Shown: positions 30,432-42,663, counted from the stretch's first letter. The stretch is 64,000 nucleotides of DNA from Echinochloa phyllopogon (GCA_033239725.1 BTCW01000012.1:17898001-17962000); one strand, 5' to 3'. Numbers and translations are program-made. The notes: generated from the sequence alone by a model not told the origin.

Positions 30432-33400
30432 CTAAGATACATCTGGATCTCTAAGCCTGAACCTTTCAGGCTTCACCTTCCTGCGGGGGCGCGGCGGCAG
30501 TGTCAAGACCGCAAGGGCGGCGACCTCGGCGGCGACAGTCGAAGGAACCGACGCGAGGGCCCCAGGACCATCGTCATCACGGCGCACCGAGGCGATGGCC
30601 TCCTCTAGGGACGCCACGACGTCGGCTTCAGGATTAGCCTCGGCTTCGGGGGCAGCCACGGCCTCGGGCCCGATGTCGGCGCGCGCATCTTCATCTTCAT
30701 CCTCGCCAGGAAAAAGCTCACGCCCGAACTTGGTGGTAAGCGCTGTGGCGGCGTCCTCGGCACTGTCATCGGCCTCGTCGAGAGCAGCAAGGGCGGCGTC
30801 GTCATCCAGGTCTGCGTCGATAAAATAACCGCGCGCCACCGCCGCAAGGTCGATGTCGTAGTGGCTCGACACCACGCCGAGTGCCTTCTTCACACCAAGA
30901 TGAAGAGCATTCTCGAGGCGCTCCGCCACGCAGCCTCTCAAAGACCTCAGGCGGCTGGGCAATGACGACCCCGACTGCAACCCCGACGGGATGTCGACGC
31001 ACTGGATGTCCCGGCACGCGGCGTCGGCAGCGGCCCTCAGAGTTTCGAGCTCCCCCTGAGCCTCGGAGTAGGCAGCTTGAACAGCCACCACCTCGTCCGC
31101 CTTCTCGGCCTCGGCCTTCCGCAGCCCTTGACAAGGATCGAGCACATCAAAACGAACTCCAACATAGAAACAGCCAAGGAAGCTACAAAAACATAGAACC
31201 ATACCATCTACCAAGGCCGTGGCCTCGGTAAGCGCCATGCGCTCCTGCTGGAGCAGGTCCTCCGCGGTGGCCAGCGCACCCTCCTTCTCATGAAGCGAGC
31301 GGCCCAGCCATTCGGCCTCCTGGGTCTTCTGCTCTGCCCGGGCTGTCGCCTCCGCGAGCTGAGACTGCGCGGCCTCGCGCGTCTTGAGCTCCTGCTTGAG
31401 CAGCGTCCGCTCCGCCGTGAGCGCCTCGCGCTCCCGCTGGAGCTGGTCTTGTGCCTCCAGCAGCTTGGTCCCGGCCTCCTCACGCGCGTTGCGCTCAAGC
31501 TCGAGCCGCTCCAACGCCGCGGCCAGTGCCCGGGCCCCCCTGCTCCGCCGCGCCCCTCTCGGCGTCGCGTTCATGCTCCGCGCGAGCCTTGGCGCCCTCG
31601 TGTGCGCGGGCGGCCGTCTCTGTCTCCCTCACCCGGGCGGTGAGCTGGGTCACCTCCGTGCCCAGGTCCAGGTTCGCCTGATGGTACCGCGAAGATCAGC
31701 GTACAAGTCCACGATGCACGCGGTCTTGTGTGCCGCCTCCTTCCTTAGAAGCTGCACGAAGAACCATCAAGGATAAGGCACGAACTAAAAACGGTGACGA
31801 ATTACCAAGCAGTATGGATAAGCACGGGGTTACCTCGAAATGTTCCAGCGCCTGTCTGGAATGGAGATCGGCGGCGGCAGCGATGGTCCACTCCAGGTCC
31901 ATCCCGACCCGTTCTGCTCGAGCCCACAGCTCGTTCTCCTCTGCCATGCCCCGCCAGACTCGGGCAGAGACGCCGGGCTGCTCCGGCCATGCGCTCAAGC
32001 CGCGCCGACTCTGGCGCAGCACCGCCTCGGCCGTATCCCACTCCGCCGCTCCCCCAGCCACCGGCGCCTGCGGCGGCCCCCGGGCCAAGGAAAACGCCGC
32101 CGGCACCTCGGCCGCAGCCACCCCCGCAGGGGGAGCACGTCCGCCATCGTCATCTTGGGCCACGCCTTGTGCGCAACCCGAAGCCGGCAGGATGACCGTG
32201 CTACCGATCGGCGCGACCACCTCCTGCCTCTTTCCAGTAGGGGCCACGGCGGTGGCACGGCCCCCCTGCTCACCCACCTCAGCCAGAGCGTCGCGCCCCG
32301 ACTCCACCTCTATCACTGGTGCGTCGTGCCCCGGCTCCACGTCCACCACCAGGGCGTCTTGCCCCGGCTCCGTAACCACCATCGGGGGCGCCCCCCCCCC
32401 CGCTCCGTCTCCATCAGCCGGGAATCTCGTACCCCCGGCGCCGGCTCCTCCGGCATCGCTGCGGGCGTCGCTGCTGGACGCGGAGTCCCACGCGAACGCG
32501 ATCCCCCGGCGTGAGGGGAATCCAACACCCCGACCTTCAACGCCTTCTTAGGCGCAAGGTTGGGGTTGGCCTTGGCAGCACCCCGAGCGCAGAATCAGAA
32601 AGGAAAAACGGAAATTGCGAAGCAAAAAACCAAACATGGATGGAAAATCACGAGAATAGCTCAAAGCGAGACTTACCGGACGCAGTCCTGCAAGGCCTGC
32701 AATTTCCGCTTCGAGCCGCCCGATGAGGGAGCCCTCCTCGAACTCGAGGACCCCCTCAACCCGGTCGGGGGCTGCGAATCCCTTGAGCCCTCGGCATCCG
32801 ATCTGCTGCGGCGCAACACGCCCGCAGCAGGGGTAGAAGTCACATGCGCCCGCGGCGCCGTGGGTCGGGCGGGCGCGACCGCCGTCCGCGCCGCCACCGG
32901 CGCGACATCGCCAAGGCTCGCCGCGCCCGCCCCAGGCGGCGGCACGACCATCTCCTCCTCACCGGCGGGCAGAGCCCCGCCGGCATCAATCTCCTCCTCC
33001 TCCTCGCTGGGAGGGTCCGGGGAGTCCTCCGGGAATGCCGGCGGCGTCCCGCCGTCCCTCCCCCACTGGCGGAGCGCCGCCGAGTGCGCGTCCCGCCGGG
33101 CCTGCCTCCTTTGGCTGCTGGCCTTCCTCGCCGCCTTCGCGTCCCTCTCGCGGTCACGGCAGGCGCGGTTCGAAGCGCGCACCTTTGGAGTCGGCGCGAG
33201 GGAGCGGTAGAGGTGGCAGTTCACCTCCTGAAATCACAATGAATCGAGAAAGGAAATCCTAAGTTATCAATCCGACAGCTCGGGAGGGAAAATGGTGACT
33301 TAACGACAAAACGTGGCCCTCATCGGGGCGCAGCCGGAACGACCAGAGGTTGTTCTGGTTACTCGGCATAGTGTCGGGATGCACCGCCGTTCGCACCCTC

Positions 33401-34231
33401 GTGACGACGTACTCCTCAAGGGGTGGCTCCGGCAACATACGCGAAGCCGCCAATGCCGCCGGGTCGACGTCCTCTGTCATCCGGAACAGAGGGAGCTGTC
33501 TCTCCATGAGGGGAACCACCCGGCGACGATGGCAGTGCGCAAGCACGTGCGCCACGGTCAAACCCGACCCCTCCAGAGTACGAAGGGCGTCGATGGCGGG
33601 GCGGAGCCTCTTCCGCTGACCGTCGCCGGAAACACCATAGCTCCAGGAGATGGCCTTCTGCGTCAAAACCTTGCCACTATACTCTGGCAACCCCAGGCCG
33701 TCGTTGTGCAGATAGAACCACCCCTTGGCCCAGCCACTGTTGTTGATGGTCATCCTGCAGGCCGGATACAAATGCTTCCGGGGCTCGAACGAAGCGAGCG
33801 TAAGACCGCGGCACACGAAGAACGTCGCACCCCCGTCCCCGCGCCGGACGTGCTGAGCTCGGCACGGAAGAGGTGGACCCACAGGTCCCAGTGCGCCTCG
33901 ATCCCCAGCACGCCCTCACAGACGCCGACGAAGGCCGCCGCCTGAGAGATGGCGTTGGGGGCGAAGTTGTGGAGCTCCACGCCGTAGTAGTAGCAAAGGT
34001 CGCGCATGAACTGACTGGCAGGCGCGTTGAAGCCCGCTCGTGGAAGCGGATGAAGCTCACCACGTACCCCGCCGGCAGGTTTGGCACCCTGGCCGCCAGC
34101 GGCGGGACAATCCACGCCGGTCGCGCCGGATCGCCCCGGGGCGAGAGCTGCCCGCCGGTCACCAGGCCCTCCAGGAGGTGATCGGGGGCGGTGGACGGAG
34201 TCCACTCGGTGACGCCCTCAATGACCACCAT
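30432..34231 (-). pseudogene. Antisense multi-exon gene of the Tat-type element (Transposase_28-like; coiled coil)
   Basis: On the minus strand a gene starts with an ATG at 34231-34229. Its first part, VTEWTPSTAPDHLLEGLV, YYYGVELHNFAPNAISQAAA and FVGVCEGVLGIEAHWDLWVHL, matches the 'putative gypsy type transposon' family (PF04195), known as an extra antisense reading frame in Tat/Retand elements. Likely introns: about 33314-33228 (acceptor TTTCAG), 32679-32558 (donor GTAAGT), 31836-31752 (acceptor CGTGCAG) and 31206-31131 (acceptor TTGTCAAG). Later exons encode acidic, Pro/Ala-rich segments and a long coiled coil (AALERLELERNAREE; REREALTAERTLLKQELK). It ends at TAG 30434-30432. Frame changes near 34040, 33850 and 31545 indicate decay. 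The biochemical role is unknown. Confidence 0.75.
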
Positions 34232-34378
34232 GGCGGACGGCGGAGCAGGGAGCAAAGGCGACGAAGGCGGGCAGGACGAGCAGAGAGCAGCAAGCGGACT
34301 CGGAAGCGAGAGAAAGGCGGAGGCGCGAGCTGGTGCGGGGAATGGCGAAGGTAAGTAATCCCCTCCCCCGCGCTTTCC

Positions 34379-34386
34379 TTTTTATA
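34379..34386 (-). promoter_or_regulatory. TATA box of the antisense gene
   Basis: TATAAAAA on the minus strand (within CCCTTATAAAAAGG), about 150 bp upstream of the antisense ATG. The position suits a dedicated promoter independent of the LTRs. Confidence 0.55.
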
Positions 34387-34399
34387 AGGGAAGGAGTGA

Positions 34400-35722
34400 G
34401 TTCATCCCCGCCGCGGCACACAAAACCATCGGCGACAGGCCCGGCGCGCGTGGCGCATCAATAACAACCAGGGCCCCCCTCCCCTTTCCCCGGAGAACGG
34501 CACGCGTGAACGGCGGCATATACTGTGGCACAGTAAAACGAAACGACGCGGCAGCGGCGCCTGACCGCCCGTCGCCTCGCCTCTCCCCGGCGCACGCCAA
34601 CTCCGCCTAAAAAGGTGCGCCCACTACGCCCACCTCGCCCACTCCGTGCCACGTCAGCCACGACCACGCCCGCCAGCGGTCGCGTGTAGGCCCGCAAACC
34701 GAAACGTCAACAACCGAACGGAAGGGTTCCTTCCAAGGTAAGACAACGACCCCCCCCCCCCGAGGCACGGGGTGCTACTAATCAGGGGCTCGAAGCCCAG
34801 ACCTCGAAAGGGTTCGACGGGCGGCCCAGATTAAGCGATGCGAAGACTGCAGGTCACGCTCGACCAACCCACTCTCGAGCCCGCGGCTCGAGGGCGACCT
34901 GCACCTTTCGCAAGGCCCCACTGATCAGGAGTACGAAGCCTGGCCCGCGAAAGGGTTCGACAGGCGCTCCGGATCAACGGAGTCAGGGACGATTCGGGCG
35001 TGCTCAACGGACTTTACCCCGAACGTGAAGTTTGGGGACGCCCCTGTTGTGTTCAAGGCCAGACATGGGCAGCTAGACGAGGGATCCCATCGAGGGAGAG
35101 CTTCCGCGCCCTTGGCCTCCATCGAAGGGGGCCGAGCCCTACCTAGCAAACCTTTGCAAGCGCTCTTATGGACGAGTCTCCGGACCACGAGCCGACCCCT
35201 AGCGAACGGGGCACGGGCGTCCACTTGAACTACCCGCTAGCAGCTCACCGAGGCATCCATGTACGCGGCCCAATTCGAGGGTTACACGAATGACCTCACC
35301 CCTCTCCCCCTCGAAGGGGAAGCGAGGGTCGCAACTCAAAGACAAGAGCCCCCCTGATCGCCTCCGCTCGGGCCAGGGGCTTGGGGGCTCCTTGCAGCAT
35401 ATCCTCCTCCTCCTATGCGCGAAACAAGTCGAAGCCGTGCAGGACCCGCCCCCCGAGTTCCGTATAAATCGGTATCATCCCCGCAATCCACCACGTCGAA
35501 TGGGGAGCGACTAACACAACCCTCGGGAGTCAAAGCCCTTGCACGAGTGAACTCACTCATCCAAATGCTCGAGGGCTACACCCGCGGGTGCGCTCGTGCG
35601 CCCCCACGGAAGAACATGCGTAATCAAGAAGGGGTAACCCCCGCAGAATGCCCGGGAACGATCCCGCAAACCTTCAGCCTCTGCCTGACTAACCCTTAGT
35701 CCGGCAGAGGCTCGGGGGCTAC
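34400..35722. other. 3' internal non-coding region and polypurine tract
   Basis: GC-rich and without convincing genes. It contains diverged repeated phrases (GAAAGGGTTCGAC(G/A)GGCG at about 34814 and 34948) and ends in CAGAGGCTCGGGGGCTAC (35705-35722), the purine-rich tract expected just before the 3' LTR. Confidence 0.6.
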
Positions 35723-37229
35723 TGTCGGGGACAGACCCAGGGGGTCCCCTAACCATCGGGGTAACCACCCTCAAAAAATGTTAACCACAGAGGGCCGAAT
35801 CACCAGCAGCCCGAAAGGGCCACCAAGGCAGCGCGGCCTATCACAGCTTATCATGGTCCAAAACAGCCGTCCGAGCTCGCCTGTCGAGGGGACCCAAGAG
35901 ACGACCCCCATCTCCGCCTCGCTCGAGGGACCCGGACCCCCCGGGTCAGGCGCAACGCCAACTCCGCCTCGCTCGAGGGCCGCGCACCCCCTCAAGCAGG
36001 CGAGCCAACTCCGCCTCGCTCGAGGGCCGCGCACCCCCTCAAGCAGGCGAGCCAACTCCGCCTCGCTCGAGGGACCCGGACCCCCCGGGTCAGGCGCAAC
36101 GCCAACTCCGCCTCGCTCGAGGGCCGCGCACCCCCTCAAGCAGGCGAGCCAACTCCGCCTTGTTCGAGGCCACCCCTCTACTCGATGCGGCGCGCCCCGG
36201 CGCCCCGCCCGACAACGGCATTTAATGCCCGCCCCATCGGGCAGGCGCCGAAGTCAAAGGACGATCTCTCCCCACGCCGCGCCGCTGACACCGCAGAGCT
36301 CGCTGTTCTACCTGCTCCGGTCACTATGCGTCCTCACCGCTACTGTGCGGACGCATGCGGCGCTGCGCAAGGCCCTGTGCAGACTTGCAGGCGTCATTCT
36401 GCACCACTATTCTACCTGCTCCCGTCCTCCCCCCCGGTGCAGCCCTCGAATGGGAGTGAAGAACCCTCAAACGAATATATGAGCAGCGACCGAGCACGGA
36501 CTCCGGTCAAGCGCGGCCCGGTGATGACGAACGCCGGGTCAAATCCACCAACTCTCGGCCATTTCCCGGTAAACTGGGCACGCCGCACACTGTGGTCAAC
36601 AACAACCTCCATGCCGACCCCTGTGCCGCCAACTCCTGTCCTTCCCCACCTGCCACGCCCTCGAACCAACCAGCGGCGAACGGCTGGGCGCGGATTACGG
36701 CGGCACCGCCCCTCGAAACCACTCCAGGACAAGCACAGGGACGGCCGTGACACCCGTAGAAGCCGGAGCTCGCTATAAATCCCCTGCCAGGGTCAAGGAC
36801 GACCGCACGCCCGGCGCCTTGCTCTCCAGTGCGCCCCCCTGTAGCACACACTGTACTTGTACTTGTAGGCTCCCCCTCTCCTTGGCCTATAAAAGGATGA
36901 AGGGGGCGAGAGAGAAAACAGACGAACACGCACACGATCACCGCCTTCCACGATATTGGCACTCTCCTCAATCACTTTCACACCCATTTTCAGGGACTTG
37001 GAGACTTCCTCTCCTCTCCCGCCGTGCTTGTAGCCCCCCCCCCACTGCAGGCACCTCGGTGCAAGATAGTATAGTGCCGCGAGCACAATCTGCTGGACGT
37101 ACGGCCCCGCGGCCGGAACCAGGATAAACTCTTGTGTCATCGTGCTAGCTCTTGCATCAACCGTCAGGGGACGGGACACAGCGCATTCTGTGTGGCGCTG
37201 AGGTTGGGCGGCCAATCTCAGCACCGACA
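35723..37229 (+). repeat. 3' LTR
   Basis: Spans TGTCGGGGACAGACC... to ...CAGCACCGACA, 1507 bp. It has the same tandem GC-rich units (35912-36175) and CCTATAAAAGG (36886-36896) as the 5' LTR, with somewhat more poly(C) before ACTGCAGGCACC. Confidence 0.95.
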
Positions 37230-37244
37230 AGTACGGAGGGAGTA

Positions 37245-37500
37245 CTCCCTCCATTCTGAAAAAACTGACGTTTAGGACAAGGTTTGGGTCAAACATTGGG
37301 AATATAAATCATCAATAACTTTAAGTTGTTGAGTTTGTAAATGTGAAAACTATATGAATAGATTTGTCTTGAAAAATAATTTCATAAAAGTATACATATA
37401 TCACTCTTTGATAAATATTTTTATAATAACAAGAGGTTAAAGTTGTGTTTTGGAGACCGTGTCGCTGTCCTAAACGTCAGTTTTTTCAGAATGGAGGGAG
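37245..37500. mobile_element. Stowaway MITE 2, 256 bp
   Basis: Inverted ends CTCCCTCCATTCTGAAAAAA and TTTTTTCAGAATGGAGGGAG, flanked by TA at 37243-37244 and 37501-37502. It shares its left TA with the end of MITE 1 and is related in sequence to it (GGGTCAAACATTGGGAATAT; AAAGTTGTGTTTTGGAGAC). Confidence 0.9.
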
Positions 37501-37502
37501 TA

Positions 37503-38224
37503 CAAATTAGCTGCCTAAACTTTAGTTGAGGTGGATCCGGCCTTAAGCAGCTAGGACGTACCTCGCAAAAAGAAAGCTAAGCAACTGGGACGTACAATAC
37601 CTGGCAAAAAGAAAGCAAGTAGTAGTAATAGATCAGTCTTATAGCACAGTTTCACTACGTGATTATCTAGAACATGAAAACTAGGTAACTAGAGCCAAAG
37701 AAGTTTCATTTCTCACATAATATGAAACTCTTTCTTTTCTCTCCTATGCCATGTCAACGTATTTAATGTCATATAACTCCTCGTGAAATCTCTACCGAGA
37801 CTGGCCTAGTAATACGTGGGTGCGATTTACGCTAATTGGTCACGTAATTTAGGGCCGAATTTGTCATAAGTTGGTGCGCACGCGTACAGTGACTACAGTC
37901 CCATGTCGAGATTCTTTTTTGGAAGAAAAAATTCTGCATCGAGATTGCTTACATCCTTTCTGCGAGTCCCTCCAGCTCCAGGTCGTGAGAAGCGCTTTCA
38001 CTCTTAAAACCAGAGAAATGCTCACATCTACGGACCCTACTCTCCTCTGTCTAGCCGACTCCCAAAAAATGCAATTCTAGATATGAACGTTGTGGAACGA
38101 AGAAAGTGCTGTCGAGTTTGAACGGTAACTCTTCCGAAAATTCAAACACTCTTTCCTGGACCCCCTCTTGGCACACCCTGTCAGAGTGACCTCCGGAGAT
38201 GGAATACCAGTTCACTGTTAGAAC
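37503..38224. other. Intergenic, no gene recognised
   Basis: AT-rich and single-copy in appearance. A short palindrome-like region (AGTTTCATTTCTCACATAATATGAAACTC, about 37703-37731) suggests another decayed small transposon. Confidence 0.4.
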
Positions 38225-38500
38225 CTATCGAAAAGATTAGGTAAAAAGATTAGTTAAATTTACTGATTTAGCTACTTTTAAAAATAGATTTTATTGACTA
38301 ACGGAGTAATTCAACAGATTCTTTAAAGATGGTCAGTGAGGTAGGCTAGCTAAAAATAGCTAGTGAATGAGGTGTGATGAAGAGCCACTAAATTGGAAGG
38401 GTCATTTGTAGAGTCTATTGAAAACTTTTTTTCTCTAACAATAATTAAATTTAACTTTAAAAAATAATTTAACTGATCTCTTGAAGATGAAGATGCTCTT
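38225..38500 (-). mobile_element. MITE of the GAGCATCTCC type, inverted copy
   Basis: Ends in GAAGATGAAGATGCTC and starts near ACCTATCGAAAAGATTAGG. Internal blocks (GGTAGGCTAGCTAAAAATAG; GAGCCACTAAATTGG; GAGTCTATTGAAAAC) are reverse complements of those in the copy at 39282-39556. Confidence 0.7.
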
Positions 38501-38815
38501 ATCTTATATCATATCACACGAGCCTCCCAGTTCTCCAGTTGGCTGGTCAGCTTACCACGCCGGTTCAGCAGATCCGTGCTTGCCGTGCCTATCAGATCTC
38601 AGATCCGACATTACCATCCTGCGCAGGATTGATTCTAAGAAGCCTAGGCTAATCATGCGCGACCATGATTAGCATAGTTTCCTTGGCAGCTTCGTCTTAA
38701 TCTTATCCTGCCAGCTTACATCCCTTGGCAGCTTCTTGTCACTGTTGTTCTTGCCAGGCGGTTTCGAAACAGCTCGGCTCCGTTAGTTTTCAGCACAGGC
38801 AACGGCGAGCTAGGA
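38501..38815. other. Intergenic, nothing recognised
   Basis: No repeat, RNA or coding signal beyond chance open frames. Confidence 0.45.
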
Positions 38816-39090
38816 CTTGTTTAGATGCAAAATAGGTGGGAGATTAGGGGGTTGAGGTCATTTCGTAATCATTGCGTCAGCATTTCGTTTGCATGTGTAA
38901 AAAATTATCCAAAAATTGATTAATTAGGCTCAAAATGTTCGTCTCGTAGAGTACAATAAAACTGTGCAGTTAGTTTTTGATTTTATCTATATTTAGTACT
39001 CCATGTATGGACCGACATTTTGATGTGATGGAAATTTTCTTTTTGCACAGTGAATTTTGGAGTTGTTTTTTTAGAAATTAAACAATGGCT
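38816..39090 (+). mobile_element. MITE of the GGCCTTGTTTAG type, copy 8
   Basis: Forward copy with GACTTGTTTAGATGCAAAAT, TTCGTTTGCATGTGTAAAAA, GGCTCAAAATGTTCGTCTCG, TTTGATGTGATGGAAATTT and AAATTAAACAATGGC. Confidence 0.7.
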
Positions 39091-39281
39091 TAGATGCGGA
39101 ATTGAAATAAGATGACAGTGCATCCTGCGACAAGCACGGGAATGCAGTTTTTCCCCAAGTGCAACAGATGGATGAATTAATTATATATAGCATCAGAAGT
39201 CAGCATTCTCCTGTATAAGCGACTTCAGTGTCAGGTCTAGAACGTGATCGATAAGATTACTATACAGCGCATACAGCGCTA

Positions 39282-39556
39282 AGAGCATCTCCAAGAGACT
39301 AGTCAAATCATTTTCTAAAGTTAAATTTAGCTATTATTAGAGAAAAAAGTTTCCAACAGACTCTGTAAATGACTCTCCAAATTTAGTGGCTCTCCATGTC
39401 ACCTCATTCACTAGCTATTTTTAGCTAGCCTACCTCACTCGTCATCTTTACAGAATCTGTTGGATTACCCATTGAATTAGATGACTTTCTATTTTTACTA
39501 AGGGGCTATAATCTCCATATTTAGCTAACACAATACAGAGTCTCTCGGAGATGCTA
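39282..39556 (+). mobile_element. MITE of the GAGCATCTCC type, forward copy
   Basis: AAGAGCATCTCCAAGAGACT at the left, GAGTCTCTCGGAGATGCT at the right; internal blocks mirror the copy at 38225-38500. It lies just downstream (3' side) of the UBTD-like gene. Confidence 0.8.
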
Positions 39557-39666
39557 TAAAAGGAGGTCCATTGTCTCCGAAAGTCACAATCCAGAATCAG
39601 CGACCAAATGAACATTCACATAATTTACGTGGTTCTCTTCGTGGTATAAGCCCTTGTTCAAGATTC

Positions 39667-41890
39667 TTAACTTTCGCGGATCAAATTTGTTGGCTCGCTC
39701 AAGACATACTTCGGCAGTTCGTACTTGGCACCTGCAACAGATTTTTCTCAGTTTTAATATTGGTTTTGAGCAACTCGTCACAAAAAAGAAAATCAAGAAT
39801 TTGAGAGTAAGACATGCTTACCCCTCTCGTCGTAGCAGAGCGTCATGTCAGGGTTTGAGACGATGATTCCAGCACTGTCCACTATGGTTTGTGCAAGGGC
39901 TAAATCAGATTCTGCAGCAACTTTGAGAGCATCCCAAATCTCTGGACAAAGAAACAATATCATATTACAAAAGTGATGCTAATTGAGGTGTCATTTCATA
40001 GGAAGAAACTGAAATATATGGCTTCCAAGCTTTAGTCAATGACTACACGATAAGTTTGCATATGGTCAGTATCAACAACTTGTGAAAATTTGAACATCTC
40101 CCAAACAAACTCCCTTTTTTGTGTGGAACCAAGCTAAAGGTTACCACAAACAGAACCAGATAAAAACCGAGTGCCACTTAAAGGTTAAATATGAAGTAAG
40201 ACTGGGTTCTTATTTGATATGAAACCAGTGCCACTTAAATAAGGGCAGTATTATAAATGAAGAATTGAACTTACATCGAACAACTAGAGTCATCAGTGCC
40301 AGTTATCATGAAAACATTGAAAAAGAAGATATAAAAATAACCAATAACTGCAGACTAGCGAAATGACATCAAGTTGCACAAATCATGCTGCCCACATCAA
40401 CAGAAGAATTATTTCTGTTCAACTTTGCATAAATAAACAAAGCATACCTTTTCGACCACCATAGTGAGGAGCTGTGTCCCAGAATTCATCGCGCATCTGT
40501 TTCAGTTGTTCTGGTGTAATTGGTTGAGTGTGCTTCCAAGCCTTAGGCTTTTTCAGCTTCTTACTGTTCCCTGTATTCATGAAAAATATTTTAATGTTAA
40601 TTTATTGAATTGTACTCCCTCCGTAAAAAAAGTCACTTTAGGTTTGTCCTAAGTCGGACTTCTTAAAAGTCTGACCAAATTTATAGCAAAATTTATCAAC
40701 AATCTTGACATCAATTAGATATATTGTGAGAATACATTTCATGATGAATCTATTGGTACCTATTTGGTATTATAAATATTATTAATTTTTATATAACTTG
40801 GTCAAACTTGAGAAAGTTTGATTTAGGATAAACCTAAAATGACTTATTTTTTTTGGGATGGACAGAGTACGTCCAAAGGCACATAGTTACCATGTAAAAG
40901 AATACATCTGATAACCTCAAAAGAAAGAACATCCTGTGTAATCTATGAAGGTATCTAGGATAGAGAGTGTAGTCAGGAAGAAATTTGGATCAAGGAACTG
41001 TTTGTTGGTTACTGAAGGACGTCAAATTTGTTTAGCTGACTGTAAGACTAACTTACAACACAAATATCTTCTACGCAAAGTTGTACAGGCAATGAAAAAT
41101 TAGTCTACATTAATAGACTGTTAGCAAAGTTAACATTAAGTGAACGCACATAGTAGATGCTAAAATTAGGAAGCATCCCAATAGAGGAAAATTATTTTGT
41201 AAGTTTCAGATACTTTGCAGAGGATAGTGCTTCTTTTTCGAAATGCCACACCTATAAAGTGCTTGGAACTAGATAAGGCACTATAGCAATCAAAAAACGA
41301 AAACCTGCACAATCCATAAAAAAGTTCTTTCGTCCCACGGTGAGAATAAAACATCACTTCGTTGCTCTCAAAGTCTTATCTTTGCTTTTGTTAGGCACAA
41401 ACAAAATAGCTTTTGTCTTGCTATAACATAGCCATCACTTCAGAATTCAGATGCCCTTTTGAGCATGATAGCGTTATCCCTCCACTAACCTAATATTACC
41501 TCCATGGCTCCATGATGCAGGAGTTTTCCACTAGTACTGAGTCCACTATACTGATAGCATTACCAAATTTGGACAATTGCATCGATGAAAATCGACCGTT
41601 AAAGTAATCCACCAGAGACAATTTGCTAAATTTCCTCTCGATCAACACCTCGACTTGAAGTATTGCATGACTAGTACATCGATGTCTTAAAGCTATGAGA
41701 TTTAGCGTCACTTGATCAAGAACCAGGAAGAGCAAAGAACAAACGATTTCATCCCACTCCTAACGGCGGCGCCCGGAACAACTCAAATATGATCTTAGAA
41801 CTGAACAATTCACAATCAAAGACCACCAATCAACAGAGCAAGCACCAAGAGATTACCGTCGACTTTGGGGGTGGATCCAGCGCAGCCCAT
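39667..41890 (-). CDS. Ubiquitin domain-containing protein (UBTD1/2-like), 113 aa
   Basis: Four exons with consistent phase: 41890-41857, 40570-40448, 39941-39822, 39731-39667 (TAA). The protein starts MGCAGSTPKV, a likely N-myristoylation/palmitoylation signal (Gly2, Cys3, Ser6), then KPKAWKHTQPITPEQLKQMR, DEFWDTAPHYGGRKEIWDAL, ALAQTIVDSAGIIVSNPDM and a short tail AKYELPKYVLSEPTNLIRES. This is the conserved UBTD N-terminal domain; plant members lack the C-terminal ubiquitin-like fold of animal proteins and are about this length. Function in plants is little known; animal UBTDs bind ubiquitination enzymes. Its first exon is only 34 bp, and intron 1 is 1.3 kb with no MITE, while a Stowaway MITE lies just upstream of exon 2. 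It is transcribed divergently from ERD2. Confidence 0.92.
40615..40867. mobile_element. Stowaway MITE in intron 1 of the UBTD-like gene
   Basis: CTCCCTCCGTAAAAAAAGTC at the left and TTTTTTTTGGGATGGACAGAG at the right, inverted, with TA at 40613-40614 and 40868-40869. The right end is degenerate. It is located within the 1.3-kb first intron, 45 bp upstream of exon 2. Confidence 0.85.
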
Positions 41891-42663
41891 GGCGACGGCC
41901 GATCAGACGCTCTTGGAACGGGCGTTCCAGAAGCTTCTGGAAACGGAGCCGGATCTCGCGGCGGGAGAGGCGGGTAGAGGGGAAGGCAGGAAGCGGTGAA
42001 TCAATAAGTGGAAGCAGGAGGGAGTAGGAGACGCGAAGCATCAGCGGCATGTGAGAGGCTATGCAAAGTGGCAAAGTGCAAACCAGAGAGAAAAAAAAGC
42101 CGGCGAGGTGACGTCACCGCGCAGGTGAGGTGCCCAGCCACGTCAACCTCTGCTCGCGGGTCGACCCCACGTAGCCCACGCTGGGCGTGTTTTGGCCGGT
42201 GCAAAATTTCGTCACTCCCTTTGATCTTTTAAAAAGGATATTAAATAAAATTAGTTTATCTAATAAAGTTTTAATTGTACAATTAAAGGATGGTTATTAT
42301 AATATTATTGTAATAAAATATAAATTAATTTGGCTAGTTAGATTCGTCACGCTCGCCCGAAAATGTTTTACAAATGAACCCGCAGCGAGGTCCACGCGTC
42401 GCTCGCGCCTCCCTCTCTGACATATGTTCCTGCACCAACTTCGATGGTCCAGCACTCACTGCCGTGTGGTCCCCACCGTACAGACTCTGTCCACACCGGC
42501 CCACGACGCTCGCATCTCCCTTCCCGTTTCTTCCTGTCCTGGCATCCTGCCCACCACCTCCGCTCCGCCATTTCCCTGCGCATCTGGAGTTGTTCTAAAC
42601 CCCCCATTCCCCCCAAACCCTAACCTCTGCGCCGCCGGCGCCGCCACCGCCGCCGCCGCAGCC
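41891..42663. promoter_or_regulatory. Divergent promoter region between the UBTD-like and ERD2 genes
   Basis: 773 bp separate the two start codons. An AT-rich middle (42220-42360) divides two GC-rich leaders. CCAAACCCTAACC (42613-42625), a telo-box-like motif often seen near starts of housekeeping genes, lies about 40 bp before the ERD2 ATG. No clear TATA box was seen for either gene. Confidence 0.5.

Larger units (their letters stand above)
21258..37229 (+). mobile_element. Complete Ty3/gypsy LTR retrotransposon, Tat lineage, 15,972 bp, TSD AGTAC
   Basis: Two direct LTRs (1499 and 1507 bp, TGT...ACA) bound the element, with the 5-bp duplication AGTAC at 21253-21257 and 37230-37234. Order: 5' LTR, primer-binding site, gag, protease, reverse transcriptase, RNase H, a second (archaeal-type) RNase H, integrase, a 5.7-kb 3' internal region carrying an antisense multi-exon gene, polypurine-like tract, 3' LTR. 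The double RNase H and the antisense gene mark the Tat lineage (Retand-like). All genes are broken, so this copy can move only with help. A TRIM is nested in gag. Confidence 0.96.

Noticed and set aside
31290..33262. Many plus-strand frames opposite the antisense gene
   Set aside because: They are shadows of the alanine/arginine-rich antisense coding sequence.
42368..42616. Minus-strand frame in the ERD2 5' flank
   Set aside because: No recognisable motif; leader sequence of ERD2.
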